DNA of 64,000 bases from Paenibacillus cremeus (GTDB taxonomy: Bacteria; Bacillota; Bacilli; Paenibacillales; NBRC-103111). The stretch is from NCBI RefSeq assembly GCF_007786445.1, contig NZ_VNJI01000004.1:62001-126000 (forward strand), written 5' to 3'. The notes beneath the pieces are model-generated. The model worked only from the letters and a program-made list of their open reading frames with translations. It did no database searches and had not been told where the DNA came from. Of the stretch, positions 18,813 to 27,104 are shown piece after piece. Each line of letters begins with the position of its first letter. Within the stretch, counting starts at the first letter, position 1. Position numbers and translations under genes: made by a program.

Positions 18813-19489
18813 TGAAGATCACAGCCTCTCTTCTGAAGCAGCGCATCCACCCAGCTCCGATCGACCGTCCCGTCCTGAATGCTCTGCAAAATATCGGCTT
18901 CGCGCACCTGCTGCTCACGCACCAGCTTCAGGATCCCCTCGGCATGCTCCAGGGGGATGACCACAAGCCCGTCCTCGTCTCCCAATAGGATGTCGCCGGG
19001 GTTAATAATCATGCCGTTGAGCGAGATCGGTACGTTGATTTCGCCGGGGCCGTCCTTATACGGTCCCCTATGGGTAACGCCCTTGGCGTACACGGGGAAC
19101 GTATCGTTCATGAATGCGCCCGTATCCCGGATCGCGCCGTCGATGACAAAGCCCGCAAGCTGCTTACGCTGGGCCAAGCGGAGCATGATTTCCCCCACAA
19201 TCGAGTTGGTCAAATCTCCTCCGGCATCGACTACAATCACATCTCCCGGCTCCGCGAGCTCGATCGCTTTATGGACCATCAGGTTATCACCGGGTCTTGT
19301 TTTCACCGTCACGGCGACGCCCAGCAGCTTTCCTTCCTTATGATAGGGCCGAAGTCCGGCGGCACCGCTAACCATGCGATTAAGGTTATCACTGACATGC
19401 GGAGTCACCACGTCCCTGAACGCCTCCACCAGCTCCCGAGCCGGTCGTCGTGACATAGGGACAATGCGAAATCCGATATTCTCCATCAT
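18809..19489 (-). CDS. RraA-family protein (aldolase/decarboxylase-like), copy 3
   Basis: This protein of about 226 residues has the RraA/HMG-aldolase fold signature: DNLMVHKAIELAEPGDVIVVDAGG, the substrate arginine-aspartate pair in DGAIRD, and GDEDGLVVIP near the C-terminus. Family members cleave 4-hydroxy-2-oxo acids or decarboxylate oxaloacetate, while E. coli RraA regulates RNase E. The metabolic role is favoured because the gene is coupled to a dehydrogenase. Start ATG 19489 follows AGGAG. It is a canonical-length member, unlike copies 1 and 2, which carry an extra insert. Confidence 0.85.
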   Translation of the reverse strand: MMENIGFRIVPMSRRPARELVEAFRDVVTPHVSDNLNRMVSGAAGLRPYHKEGKLLGVAVTVKTRPGDNLMVHKAIELAEPGDVIVVDAGGDLTNSIVGEIMLRLAQRKQLAGFVIDGAIRDTGAFMNDTFPVYAKGVTHRGPYKDGPGEINVPISLNGMIINPGDILLGDEDGLVVIPLEHAEGILKLVREQQVREADILQSIQDGTVDRSWVDALLQKRGCDLH

Positions 19490-19516
19490 GATCAACTCCT
19501 AATATTAGCAGGATGA

Positions 19517-19574
19517 GGATCGCTGCCTGCGCAGCCGCCATAAGCGACTGCCACTTCGCTGCAGGCAACGATCC
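19517..19574 (-). other. Intercistronic hairpin between RraA copies 1 and 3
   Basis: GGATCG-CT-GCCTGC (19517-19530) pairs with GCAGGC-AA-CGATCC (19561-19574), giving two 6-bp stems split by a small internal loop, with a 30-base loop. No T-run follows, so it may be an mRNA processing or stability element that separates expression of the transporter part from the enzyme part. Confidence 0.5.
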
Positions 19575-19592
19575 AAGTGGTTCAATAGGGTG

Positions 19593-20279
19593 CTACACGA
19601 CCGTGGAATCCAGCTCCCAACCCAGCTGCTCGTAAATTTTTCTGCGGCCCGCTTTGTCGTTCTTCAACTCTTGATGCGCATACTTGGCTACCTCGTAAGC
19701 CAGCTTGCGAGGCACGACGATCACACCGTCTCCGTCCGCGACCACCACATCGCCCGTGTTTACCACCACACCGCCGATATTAACCGGAACATCGAGCGAA
19801 TCGAAGCGGATCCGGCCCTGGTCCATCTTCTGTGAAACAAACTTCGACCATACCGGCACGCCCTGCATAATGACCTCATCCGTATCCCGCACACCGCCAT
19901 TGGTCACATAGCCGACAATCCCGTCGCGAATACCTGCCAGCGTATTGTTCGAGCCCAAGATCCCCACGTCGACGCCGCTTTGATCGATGATCATGAAGTC
20001 GCCCTTCGTGATGCTCTTATGCCATGGATCGTAGCATACTTCTTTGTAGTACCATTTCACCCACTTCGTATACTCCTCCGACGTCATTTTCGGCACCGCC
20101 TCTTCATAAGGCACGTAGCGGGCTGTTCGCGCAATCCCCACAACACGCGTTCGGAATAGCGGGCGAATTTCATAGTGCACGCTACCGTAGTGATGCATCA
20201 TGTTCCAATCCATCCCGTCGCGCACATCCGCCACACGAAGGTCTTTATACAGTTCTAAAAGCTGATCACGATCGTCCAT
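19593..20279 (-). CDS. RraA-family protein, tandem copy 1
   Basis: This protein of 228 residues has the catalytic-type GGVRDTD and VVVADGDGVIVVP signatures of the family. Compared with copy 3 it has an extra aromatic-rich stretch after the first third (WVKWYYKEVCYDPW, near residues 72-86), shared only with copy 2. It and copy 2 clearly arose by tandem duplication: the N-terminal LLELYKDLRVADVRDGMD and the 3' third are nearly identical. The ribosome site AAGGAG precedes ATG 20279. A role as lyase on a hydroxy-oxo acid, perhaps in a hetero-oligomer with copy 2, is inferred. Confidence 0.85.
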   Translation of the reverse strand: MDDRDQLLELYKDLRVADVRDGMDWNMMHHYGSVHYEIRPLFRTRVVGIARTARYVPYEEAVPKMTSEEYTKWVKWYYKEVCYDPWHKSITKGDFMIIDQSGVDVGILGSNNTLAGIRDGIVGYVTNGGVRDTDEVIMQGVPVWSKFVSQKMDQGRIRFDSLDVPVNIGGVVVNTGDVVVADGDGVIVVPRKLAYEVAKYAHQELKNDKAGRRKIYEQLGWELDSTVV

Positions 20280-20332
20280 TTAAATCTCTCCTTTTTTATA
20301 AAACGATTTATTTGAGATGCTCTCAAATACCC

Positions 20333-21031
20333 TCAAATCACCGTCGGGTCGAGCTCTCGACCCATGGCCTCATAAATACGGCGTCGGCCTGCTTTATCCG
20401 CTTTCAGCTCTTGATGAGCATACTTGCCTACTTCCAGTGCCATTTGGCGAGGAACCACGATCACTCCATCGCCGTCGGCAACCACGACATCACCTGAATG
20501 AACGACCACACCACCGATGTTAACCGGCACATCATTCGCATCGAATTGGATGCGGCCCTGATTCATTTTTTGCGAGATGAACTTGGACCACACCGGCACC
20601 TTTTGCAAAATCAGCTCATCCGTATCCCGCACGCCCCCGTTCGTGATAAAGCCGACAGCGCCTTTCGCGTAATAGGCCAGCGAGTTGTTAGAGCCTAGAA
20701 TGCCTACATCGACGCCGCTCTGATCTACGACGACAAAGTCTCCAGGCTCGGTCGCCTTCATGCCGGGATTCGAAGTCAGCGTGGCGTAGTACCATTTCAC
20801 CCATTCGGTATATTCGTCCGGCGACATTTTCGGGATGTCCTGCTGATACGGAATATATCGGGACGTCTGCGCAATGCCGACGGCTCTCGTACGGTAAAGC
20901 GGTCGGATTTCGTGGTGCACGGTGCCATAATGATGCATCATGTTCCAGTCCATCCCATCCCGGACATCGGCTACACGCAAATCCTTGTACAATTCCAGCA
21001 GCGTTTGCTTTTCGTCTTGAGACATTTTCAA
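20333..21031 (-). CDS. RraA-family protein, tandem copy 2
   Basis: This is the 232-residue paralogue of the neighbouring copy 1, with the same GGVRDTD and ADGDGVIVVP motifs and the same inserted region (WVKWYYATLTSNPG here, more diverged). The divergence is concentrated in the insert and around residues 60-95, which would be expected to shape the active-site mouth. The start is TTG at 21031 with GGGAG nine bases away. It directly follows the permease genes of the same operon, so its substrate is probably a breakdown product of the imported sugar. Confidence 0.85.
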   Translation of the reverse strand: MKMSQDEKQTLLELYKDLRVADVRDGMDWNMMHHYGTVHHEIRPLYRTRAVGIAQTSRYIPYQQDIPKMSPDEYTEWVKWYYATLTSNPGMKATEPGDFVVVDQSGVDVGILGSNNSLAYYAKGAVGFITNGGVRDTDELILQKVPVWSKFISQKMNQGRIQFDANDVPVNIGGVVVHSGDVVVADGDGVIVVPRQMALEVGKYAHQELKADKAGRRRIYEAMGRELDPTVI

Positions 21032-21113
21032 ATCGGTTCACTCCCATGGTTGATTTATATTTTTAATCCCTAGGAACGTAACAAAGCTGTCGCTAGAGAA
21101 CAAAAATCGGCTT

Positions 21114-21959
21114 TTATCCTTTCAAACCACCGGTGGAAATTCCTTCGATCAGGTACCGCTGGAAAAAGATGAACACCGCGAACACGGGGACCAGGGAGAG
21201 GATGGACATGGCGAACAAGGCCCCCCAGGAGTTATCCCCCATCGAATCGGTAAACATCCGCAGCGCCAGTGCGACAGGAAACATTCGGATCTCACTTACG
21301 TAAAGCAGCTGACTGAAGAAGTCGTTCCAGGTCCAAATGAAAGTAAAAATCGAAGTCGTCATGAGCGCCGGAACGGTCAAAGGAATAATCAGATACCAAT
21401 ACATCTTAATCGGACCACACCCGTCGATCTCCGCCGCCTGATCCAGCTCCCGGGGGAGAGAACGGATGAACTGTACGATCAGGAAAATGAAGAAGGCTTC
21501 GACTCCCAAAAACTTAGGCAGGATTAGGGGCCAATAGCTGTTGATCCATCCAAATTTGTTGAACATGATATATTGCGGGATAACCGTCACGTGAAACGGC
21601 AGCATTAGCGTCATCAGCATGATGGCGAAAAATACTTTTTTCATAAAAAAGCTCAGCCTGGCAAAGGCATAGGCCGCCATGGAGCAGGAGATTAGCGTAC
21701 CGACGATGCACATCCCCACTAAAAAAAACGTGTTCAGAAAAAATCTTCCGAAGGTGAACCCGGATAGCCCCGCCCACCCCTGTACATAGTTGTCGAACGT
21801 CATTTTTTTAGGAATCAACGAGGTATTCACGAAGATTTCCGTATTGTCTTTAAACGAGCTGACGAGCATCCATAACAACGGATAAATCATAATGAAACAG
21901 CCGGCAATGATGAAGCTATGGAGGAACACCTTGGACTTGGTTGATGTGCCCGTCGCCAA
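21114..21959 (-). CDS. Sugar ABC transporter permease, MalG type
   Basis: This CUT1 inner-membrane permease has 281 residues, six hydrophobic segments, the EAA loop QAAEIDGCG...LIIPLTVP and the C-terminal GISTGGLKG typical of MalG-like proteins. It starts at TTG 21959 behind AGAGGTG and lies 12 bases after the MalF-type gene. It pairs with that permease and the binding protein at 22953-24335. No ATPase gene is present nearby. Confidence 0.9.
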   Translation of the reverse strand: MATGTSTKSKVFLHSFIIAGCFIMIYPLLWMLVSSFKDNTEIFVNTSLIPKKMTFDNYVQGWAGLSGFTFGRFFLNTFFLVGMCIVGTLISCSMAAYAFARLSFFMKKVFFAIMLMTLMLPFHVTVIPQYIMFNKFGWINSYWPLILPKFLGVEAFFIFLIVQFIRSLPRELDQAAEIDGCGPIKMYWYLIIPLTVPALMTTSIFTFIWTWNDFFSQLLYVSEIRMFPVALALRMFTDSMGDNSWGALFAMSILSLVPVFAVFIFFQRYLIEGISTGGLKG

Positions 21960-21971
21960 ATGTAATCACCT

Positions 21972-22862
21972 CTATTCTTGATAATGCACCCATCGTCCGG
22001 ATGTGACGAAAATCAGTGAAGTGATGAATGCAATCGTTATAAGCAGCATCCAGGCCATGGCGGCGGCATACCCCATATTAAATTGTGCGAAGCCCTTCTG
22101 GTATAAGTACAACGTATAAAATAGGGTGGAATTCAGCGGCCCGCCTGCCCCACCACTGACGATATACGCGGATGTGAATGCCTGAAAGGCATGGATGATG
22201 TTCATGACTAAGTTAAAAAAGATAATCGGCGTTAGCATGGGGAAGGTAATGCTTTGGAATTGCCTCCATCTCCCAGCCCCGTCCATCCGGGCAGATTCAT
22301 ACAAATCCGCTGGAATTTGCTTGATCCCCGCCAAAAAAATGACCATGGCAGACCCGAATTGCCACGTGGATAAAATGATTAACGTGTATAAAGCTGTGCT
22401 CGGCGTCGCGATCCAGTTCATCCCTTCCAGCCCGAAGCGGTGCAGAATGCTGTTAATGAGGCCTTCGCCTCCGAAGATTTGCCTCCATAACAGCGCGACC
22501 GCTACACTGCCTCCGAACAGCGAAGGCACGTAATAAATGGCCCGGTACACGCGCAGGCCCCGAATGCCCCGATTGAGCAGCAGCGCGATGGACAGTGCGA
22601 AGGAAAGCGACAGCGGAACGCTGAGCAGCACATATTTGATGGTCACCCCGACGCTGGCTAAATATTTCTTGTCGTGAACCATTTCTACAAAGTTACTTGT
22701 GCCGATCCACTTCGGCGTGGTGAACAGATCGTAATTGGTGAAAGCCAAATAAAGAGAATACCCCATAGGGAACGCGCTGAGCCCGAGCAAGCCGATGAGC
22801 CAGGGCGTCACAAACATATAACCAACCCAGTTGGTTTTCCAAAACGATCGGATAGCATTCAT
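21972..22862 (-). CDS. Sugar ABC transporter permease, MalF type
   Basis: This CUT1 permease of 296 residues begins FWKTNWVGYMFVTPWLIG, a typical MalF/UgpA-like opening. The EAA loop is ESARMDGAG...ITFPMLTP. Six membrane segments are apparent. The ATG follows GGGGAG. It is the middle gene of binding protein-MalF-MalG and is separated from the binding protein by a hairpin. Confidence 0.9.
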   Translation of the reverse strand: MNAIRSFWKTNWVGYMFVTPWLIGLLGLSAFPMGYSLYLAFTNYDLFTTPKWIGTSNFVEMVHDKKYLASVGVTIKYVLLSVPLSLSFALSIALLLNRGIRGLRVYRAIYYVPSLFGGSVAVALLWRQIFGGEGLINSILHRFGLEGMNWIATPSTALYTLIILSTWQFGSAMVIFLAGIKQIPADLYESARMDGAGRWRQFQSITFPMLTPIIFFNLVMNIIHAFQAFTSAYIVSGGAGGPLNSTLFYTLYLYQKGFAQFNMGYAAAMAWMLLITIAFITSLIFVTSGRWVHYQE

Positions 22863-22883
22863 AAGCTCGCTCCCCTAGCTCGA

Positions 22884-22931
22884 CCGGGCGGAAGCCGGAA
22901 GACGGTTGATGGTATTCAGGCTTCCATCCGG
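22884..22931 (-). other. Hairpin between binding-protein and permease genes
   Basis: CCGG-GC-GGAAGCC (22884-22896) pairs with GGCTTCC-AT-CCGG (22919-22931). No T-run follows. In malE-malF type operons a structure at this place protects the binding-protein message and lowers permease expression; the same role is inferred here. Confidence 0.5.
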
Positions 22932-22952
22932 CCGCAAGGTTAATGGTGAAAG

Positions 22953-24335
22953 CTACTTATTCAATATGGCTGTGGCCTTATCAACAAATTCCTGCGCTCC
23001 CTTATCTATGCTGCTCTGACCAAAAGCAACCGATTGCGCGGTTTCCGTCAGCAGCGTGCGCACGGCGCCCTGCCCTGCCGGAGGAAGCGGCAGCTGGCCG
23101 GCCGTTTTCAGGCTCGTTTGAATCGCGTCGATCGTGCGCTGCTCCGGCGGTGACAGCAGCGGCTTGATCGTGTCGTTGCCCTTGGTTGACCCGAGCGCTC
23201 CCTGCTCGAGCTTAAAGATTTTGACCGCTTCGTCGTTGTTCACGAAGAAGCTGATAAAATCCGCCGCTTCTTTCGGATGCTTCGAGGTGGCGGCTACGGC
23301 CAAATAAGCACCCTCGATAAACTCGCCTTCCTTGCCCTTCGGATCGGTCGGTCTTCTAAGCGCCCGTACCTCACCTTCCTTAATGTAATTTTGATACAAT
23401 GGAATCTGGTTAAATGGGAAGTTTGCAAGCAGTACCTTGCCCTTTACGAAGAGGCCTTGATCAAGGGACACGCTCGCGTATTGCTCCGAGGTGGCTGCGT
23501 CCGGGATCGCCTTGATTTTCCGCAGCTTATCCCATAAGGAAAACCAGGCCACCATATCGTCCTTATTGACGCCCAGCTTGCCGTCGGCATTGAACAAATC
23601 CTTCCCGCGCTGCCTTGCATATACTTGAAGTCCGGTTATATCGCCGCTGCCGTCTACGGAAGCCCATACGCCGTTCTCCTTGATCGCCTTCTGCAGCTCG
23701 GTCGCCTTCGCGATAAAATCGTCCCACGTCCAATTGTAGTCGGGGTATTTAACGCCAAGCTTATCGAACGCAGCTGTGTTAAAGTTCCAGCCCGTCATCG
23801 TTACCCCTTGCGCTACCATGACGGTTTTTCCATTTACTTTTCCTGCCTCTTGAACCGCTGGCGGAAAATTTTTCACATCGATCGTTCCATCTTGGATGTA
23901 TTGGCCTAGATCCAGCAGCGTATTCCGGCGGGCATAGTCGGCTACGTAGGTGGCATGCATGCCGACGACGTCCGGGGCGTTGCCGCCCGCGGTTTGTGTG
24001 GCGAGCTTATCCCAATAGTCGTTAAAGGCGCCGAATTCCCGGACAATTTTGATATTGGGATGCGCCTTTTCGTAGAGATCGGCAATGGCATTATATTTTT
24101 CGTGCCGCTTTCCATCCCCCCACCAAGCAAAACGGATGGAAATGGGCTCTTGTTTTTTGGCCTCGGCCGGAGCTGGAGCTGGGGTCGACGTGGTGCTGCT
24201 CGCAGCTGGCTTGGAAGCACCGTCTCCAGAGCCACTTGAGCTATTGGAGCCGCCCGTGCCCGTGCTGCATGCCGCTAATCCAGAAACGAGCGTTACCGAA
24301 GCCATGACCGTTAGAAGCGCTTTCATATTTTTCAT
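22953..24335 (-). CDS. Sugar ABC transporter substrate-binding lipoprotein
   Basis: This family 1 solute-binding protein has 460 residues and a lipobox at GLAACS (C23). A Ser/Gly/Ala/Pro-rich linker at about 25-60 tethers the domain to the membrane. The two-lobed fold is suggested by IRFAWWGDGKRHEKYNAI and NAPDVVGMHATY. It has a GGGAG ribosome site and leads binding protein-MalF-MalG. The ligand is unknown; the downstream enzymes point to a small sugar or sugar acid rather than a long polymer. Confidence 0.9.
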   Translation of the reverse strand: MKNMKALLTVMASVTLVSGLAACSTGTGGSNSSSGSGDGASKPAASSTTSTPAPAPAEAKKQEPISIRFAWWGDGKRHEKYNAIADLYEKAHPNIKIVREFGAFNDYWDKLATQTAGGNAPDVVGMHATYVADYARRNTLLDLGQYIQDGTIDVKNFPPAVQEAGKVNGKTVMVAQGVTMTGWNFNTAAFDKLGVKYPDYNWTWDDFIAKATELQKAIKENGVWASVDGSGDITGLQVYARQRGKDLFNADGKLGVNKDDMVAWFSLWDKLRKIKAIPDAATSEQYASVSLDQGLFVKGKVLLANFPFNQIPLYQNYIKEGEVRALRRPTDPKGKEGEFIEGAYLAVAATSKHPKEAADFISFFVNNDEAVKIFKLEQGALGSTKGNDTIKPLLSPPEQRTIDAIQTSLKTAGQLPLPPAGQGAVRTLLTETAQSVAFGQSSIDKGAQEFVDKATAILNK

Positions 24336-24392
24336 TAACAGCTCTCCCTTTCGTTAATTTGAGGACACTCCGATTCGTATGTAGACACACGT

Positions 24393-24863
24393 TCAGATCT
24401 GTTCCTTCAACTCCCGGGCTGCCTGCAGCTCCATTTCATGAAGCTTTTGAACTCTCCTCCGAAACGGCTTTTCCGTGCTGAAGCGCGCTGTGATGAAGAC
24501 CTCTAATAAATCGCCTGCCAGCCAAGGTCCGATAATTTGCGCCCCCATGCACATAACGTTGACATCGTCGTGCTCTACGCATTGATGGGCGGAATGAACG
24601 TCGTGACATACGGCGGCCCGGATGCCCGGTATTTTGTTAGCGGCTATAGCGGCTCCGACACCGGTCCCGCATACCAGCACTCCACGCTCCGCCTGGCCCG
24701 ATCTGACGGCATCGCAAACCGTTCGGCTGATGTCCGGAAAATCGACCGGTTCCGTAGAATGGCAGCCGTAATCAACCACCTCACAGCCTAAGGATTTAAG
24801 CTTATCCATTACGTGGGCTTTCATGGCAAATCCGCAATGGTCGTTTCCGAGTGCAATTTTAAT
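24393..24863 (-). CDS. RpiB/LacA/LacB-type sugar-phosphate isomerase with probable ATT start
   Basis: This aldose-ketose isomerase of 156 residues has the family motifs ALGNDHCGFAMK at the N-terminus, VLVCGTGVGAAIAANK (catalytic-type Cys65) and VCHDVHSAHQCVEHDDVNVMCMGAQ. The family acts on ribose-5-P, galactose-6-P, allose-6-P or erythrulose-4-P. The first in-frame ATG (24824) would delete the NDH active-site motif. The only start near the GGGAGG site (spacing about 7) is ATT at 24861-24863, giving the expected KIALGNDH N-terminus. It is the first gene of the sugar operon below. Confidence 0.85.
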   Translation of the reverse strand: MKIALGNDHCGFAMKAHVMDKLKSLGCEVVDYGCHSTEPVDFPDISRTVCDAVRSGQAERGVLVCGTGVGAAIAANKIPGIRAAVCHDVHSAHQCVEHDDVNVMCMGAQIIGPWLAGDLLEVFITARFSTEKPFRRRVQKLHEMELQAARELKEQI

Positions 24864-24898
24864 AACGCCACCTCCCTTGTATTAGTTCAGCTTGTTTC

Positions 24899-24914
24899 AA
24901 TTACCATGGTAATT
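24899..24914. promoter_or_regulatory. Palindromic operator of the rpiB-led operon
   Basis: AATTACCATGGTAATT is a perfect 16-base palindrome. A minus-strand TATAAT (24918-24923) lies directly upstream, so the palindrome covers the expected start of transcription. That is a classic repressor position. The sequence type suits a GntR- or LacI-like dimer, but no such regulator gene is in the window. No good -35 box is visible at 16-18 bases. Confidence 0.65.
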
Positions 24915-25006
24915 CTTATTATAAGCAGGCTGTTTTTTTAAAATAGGCGGGCGGATTTGGATAATGTTGAATATATTTGGCGCCTGTCTTTTTTGCGATA
25001 AAATAC

Positions 25007-25046
25007 TAAAAAAAGAGTCAAGCGCTATATAGCCGCTTAACTCTTT
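25007..25046 (-). terminator. Terminator after the ECF sigma factor gene
   Basis: AAAGAGTCAAGCG pairs with CGCTTAACTCTTT (one mismatch) around a 9-base loop; the minus-strand side is followed by seven Ts. It lies about 170 bases past the sigma-factor stop. Confidence 0.75.
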
Positions 25047-25214
25047 ACATGGTTTCTGTTTTGCCGCCCACAAGCATCGGCATCATGACGCAACGCGAAC
25101 AAACCCTCGACCTGGAGAGCGAGGGTTCGATAACAGGTTATAAACATGATCGAAGCGTTCTTGAGTCCAAATACCTTATCAGAACTTGTTGTAGAGGATG
25201 GTCCCCGTTAAAGT
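25047..25214. other. Non-coding stretch with one perfect hairpin
   Basis: No convincing gene is present. AACCCTCG (25102-25109) and CGAGGGTT (25120-25127) form a perfect 8-bp hairpin with a 10-base loop and no T-run. The following GGTTCGA resembles a tRNA T-loop, but no other tRNA arms can be found. Confidence 0.4.
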
Positions 25215-26441
25215 TCAAGTTATATCGGCAGCCTGCCTGCTAAGAAATTGTCGAACGGAAACATCTATGCTTAGTCCAATGGCACGGCTATAAGCAGAAA
25301 GAGCATCTGCTTTGCGATCCATTCGTTTGTACAAATGACCGGCAAGCGCCCAATAGGGCTGATAGTTAATCACTTCTGCAGATGAAATAGCTTCTAATAG
25401 GGCAATACCGCGTTTCGCCCCATAAGCCTCCGCGACCGCTGCTGCTTGGCCGACTAATGCGCCCAGTGTGGGGTGGATACGAATGAGGCCTTCATATAAC
25501 TGAGCAATCGCCTCCCACTCAATACGCCCTGTCCATAAACGCTGCGCATGCACCGATTGAATCGCGGCCATGAGTTGAAAGCGACCGATTCCACCGGCCT
25601 GCGAAGCGTTAAGCAGAAGACGCTCCGCCTCCAAGATCAAGCCTTGACTCCATCGCGCACATTCTTGCTCCGATAGGGGGATATAGTTCCCCTTGTCATC
25701 ATGTCGTGCCTGACGGCGTGCCTCACAAAAAAGCATAAGTGCCAACAGACCGTAAACCTCCGGTTCGCTGGGGACGAATTGGAGAAGCAGTCTTGCCAGA
25801 TCGATCGCTTCTTCCGCCAATTTCCTGCGAGGTGAATCGGTAATGGCAGCCTCGTCCCATCCACTCCCGTAAGCTGCATATATGGCCTCCAAAACGGAAT
25901 CTAGACGAGAAGGAATCTCTTTTTCATCAGGCATTTCAAATGTGAGTCGTTCCGCACGAATTTTTGCTTTTACCCTAGTAAGACGCTGACTCATGGTGGA
26001 GGGCTTGGTGATAAAGGCAGACGCAATTCGAGCTGCATCGATTCCAAGCACAGTCTGAAGCATAATCGGAGTACGCATAGCAGGATCAATTGCCGGATGC
26101 GTACAAAGAAGCATCATCCTCAGTCGTTCGTCCGGAAAGGAAGCGCTGGAAGACGTCAGACGCTGCTCATCCTCGGACATCGCAAGGAGTGTCGGCAGCG
26201 CGCGGTCAGAAACACGAGCATGGCGGGCGCGATCGATAAGCCGCCTGCGGGCAACCGCAACCAACCATGCTTCAGGCTTATTCGGAATGCCCACTTTGGG
26301 CCAAGCTTCCAGCGCGGCGAGAAAAGCATCTCCAATGGCATCCTCGACAGCGGGTACATCCCGCCAATGAACAGCCAGATAGGAGAGCAAGCGGCCGTAA
26401 GCATTACGTGCCGTTTGTTCAATGACCTGATTAGTGTCCAT
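25215..26441 (-). CDS. ECF-type RNA polymerase sigma factor with C-terminal TPR-like region (ECF42-like)
   Basis: This sigma-70 family protein has 408 residues. The sigma2 region is at the N-terminus (VEDAIGDAFLAALEAWP, KPEAWLVAVARRRLIDRAR) and a sigma4 region ends near residue 170. A long helical C-terminal extension of about 240 residues has TPR character (LLALMLFCEARRQAR, YQPYWALAGHLYKRMDRKADALSAYSRAI). In the ECF42 group this extension is needed for activity and replaces an anti-sigma factor. The upstream YciI/DGPF gene ends 7 bases before its ATG, the conserved partner of this group. Confidence 0.85.
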   Translation of the reverse strand: MDTNQVIEQTARNAYGRLLSYLAVHWRDVPAVEDAIGDAFLAALEAWPKVGIPNKPEAWLVAVARRRLIDRARHARVSDRALPTLLAMSEDEQRLTSSSASFPDERLRMMLLCTHPAIDPAMRTPIMLQTVLGIDAARIASAFITKPSTMSQRLTRVKAKIRAERLTFEMPDEKEIPSRLDSVLEAIYAAYGSGWDEAAITDSPRRKLAEEAIDLARLLLQFVPSEPEVYGLLALMLFCEARRQARHDDKGNYIPLSEQECARWSQGLILEAERLLLNASQAGGIGRFQLMAAIQSVHAQRLWTGRIEWEAIAQLYEGLIRIHPTLGALVGQAAAVAEAYGAKRGIALLEAISSAEVINYQPYWALAGHLYKRMDRKADALSAYSRAIGLSIDVSVRQFLSRQAADIT

Positions 26442-26448
26442 AGGATGA

Positions 26449-26796
26449 CTACTTCAAAGCGGAAATGTTCTGTCTGACCTCAACCGTATCGACAGGCCCT
26501 CGAGCAGCCCACTCCAATGCGGTGTCTAGGTCCGGCACATCAATCACGAAGATCCCGCCCAGCTGCTCCTTCGTCTCCGAAAACGGCCCATCTTGAACAG
26601 CTATCTCACCACCACGACGCTTCATTGTGGCTGCTGTCTCGGGCGCATATAGACCCGAACCGAATACGACAATTCCAGCCTGCCGCAAAGCATGCACATA
26701 GTGCGTCCAGCCTGCCAAGTATTCTTGTTGTCGTGCTGGATCCGTTCTTGCCGCAAAATCCTCCTGATTCTCGTAAAACATTAAGGTGTAAGTCAT
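26449..26796 (-). CDS. YciI-like (DGPF-domain) protein
   Basis: This small alpha/beta-barrel protein of 115 residues has the DGPFSETKEQLGG motif that names the DGPF family. Such proteins are found beside ECF42 sigma factors and are their usual target genes, with unknown biochemical function. It starts at ATG 26796 behind GAGAGGAG and is followed by the sigma gene after 7 bases. Confidence 0.85.
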   Translation of the reverse strand: MTYTLMFYENQEDFAARTDPARQQEYLAGWTHYVHALRQAGIVVFGSGLYAPETAATMKRRGGEIAVQDGPFSETKEQLGGIFVIDVPDLDTALEWAARGPVDTVEVRQNISALK

Positions 26797-26950
26797 ACAA
26801 AAACTCCTCTCTTATTCTGTATTGGAATTTGGATTCGTTATAATGTCGTTTTAGCTGGTTCGAATTCTACATTACAAGAAAAGTTTTTATTTGAAAACTT
26901 AAGATTCCGAAAAGCTATCCTCAACGGAAACACCTGACCTTTCTGGAAAT

Positions 26951-26982
26951 AAAAAAAGCACTTGATCATTGATCAAATACTT
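26951..26982 (-). terminator. Terminator downstream of lplJ
   Basis: On the minus strand a 12-bp stem (two G-U pairs) with a 3-base loop around GATC-AAT-GATC is followed by seven Ts. It lies 120 bases past the lplJ stop. The rest of the 308-base gap (26797-27104) shows no gene. Confidence 0.7.
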
Positions 26983-27104
26983 TGCCCAGGCGTACGGCTT
27001 TTATCTGTGTGCTCCCTCATGGTTATCCATGTTTACGCCAGTGACACACAGTATGAAATTTACATTAATGATACTCTGTTTTTCCATTTTTTACAGTTAC
27101 GTCG

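Noticed and set aside
18809..21031. Possible assembly duplication of the RraA genes
   Set aside because: The copies differ at many positions and in length, so they are true paralogues.
25102..25160. tRNA-like GGTTCGA after a perfect hairpin
   Set aside because: No acceptor, D or anticodon arm can be built around it.
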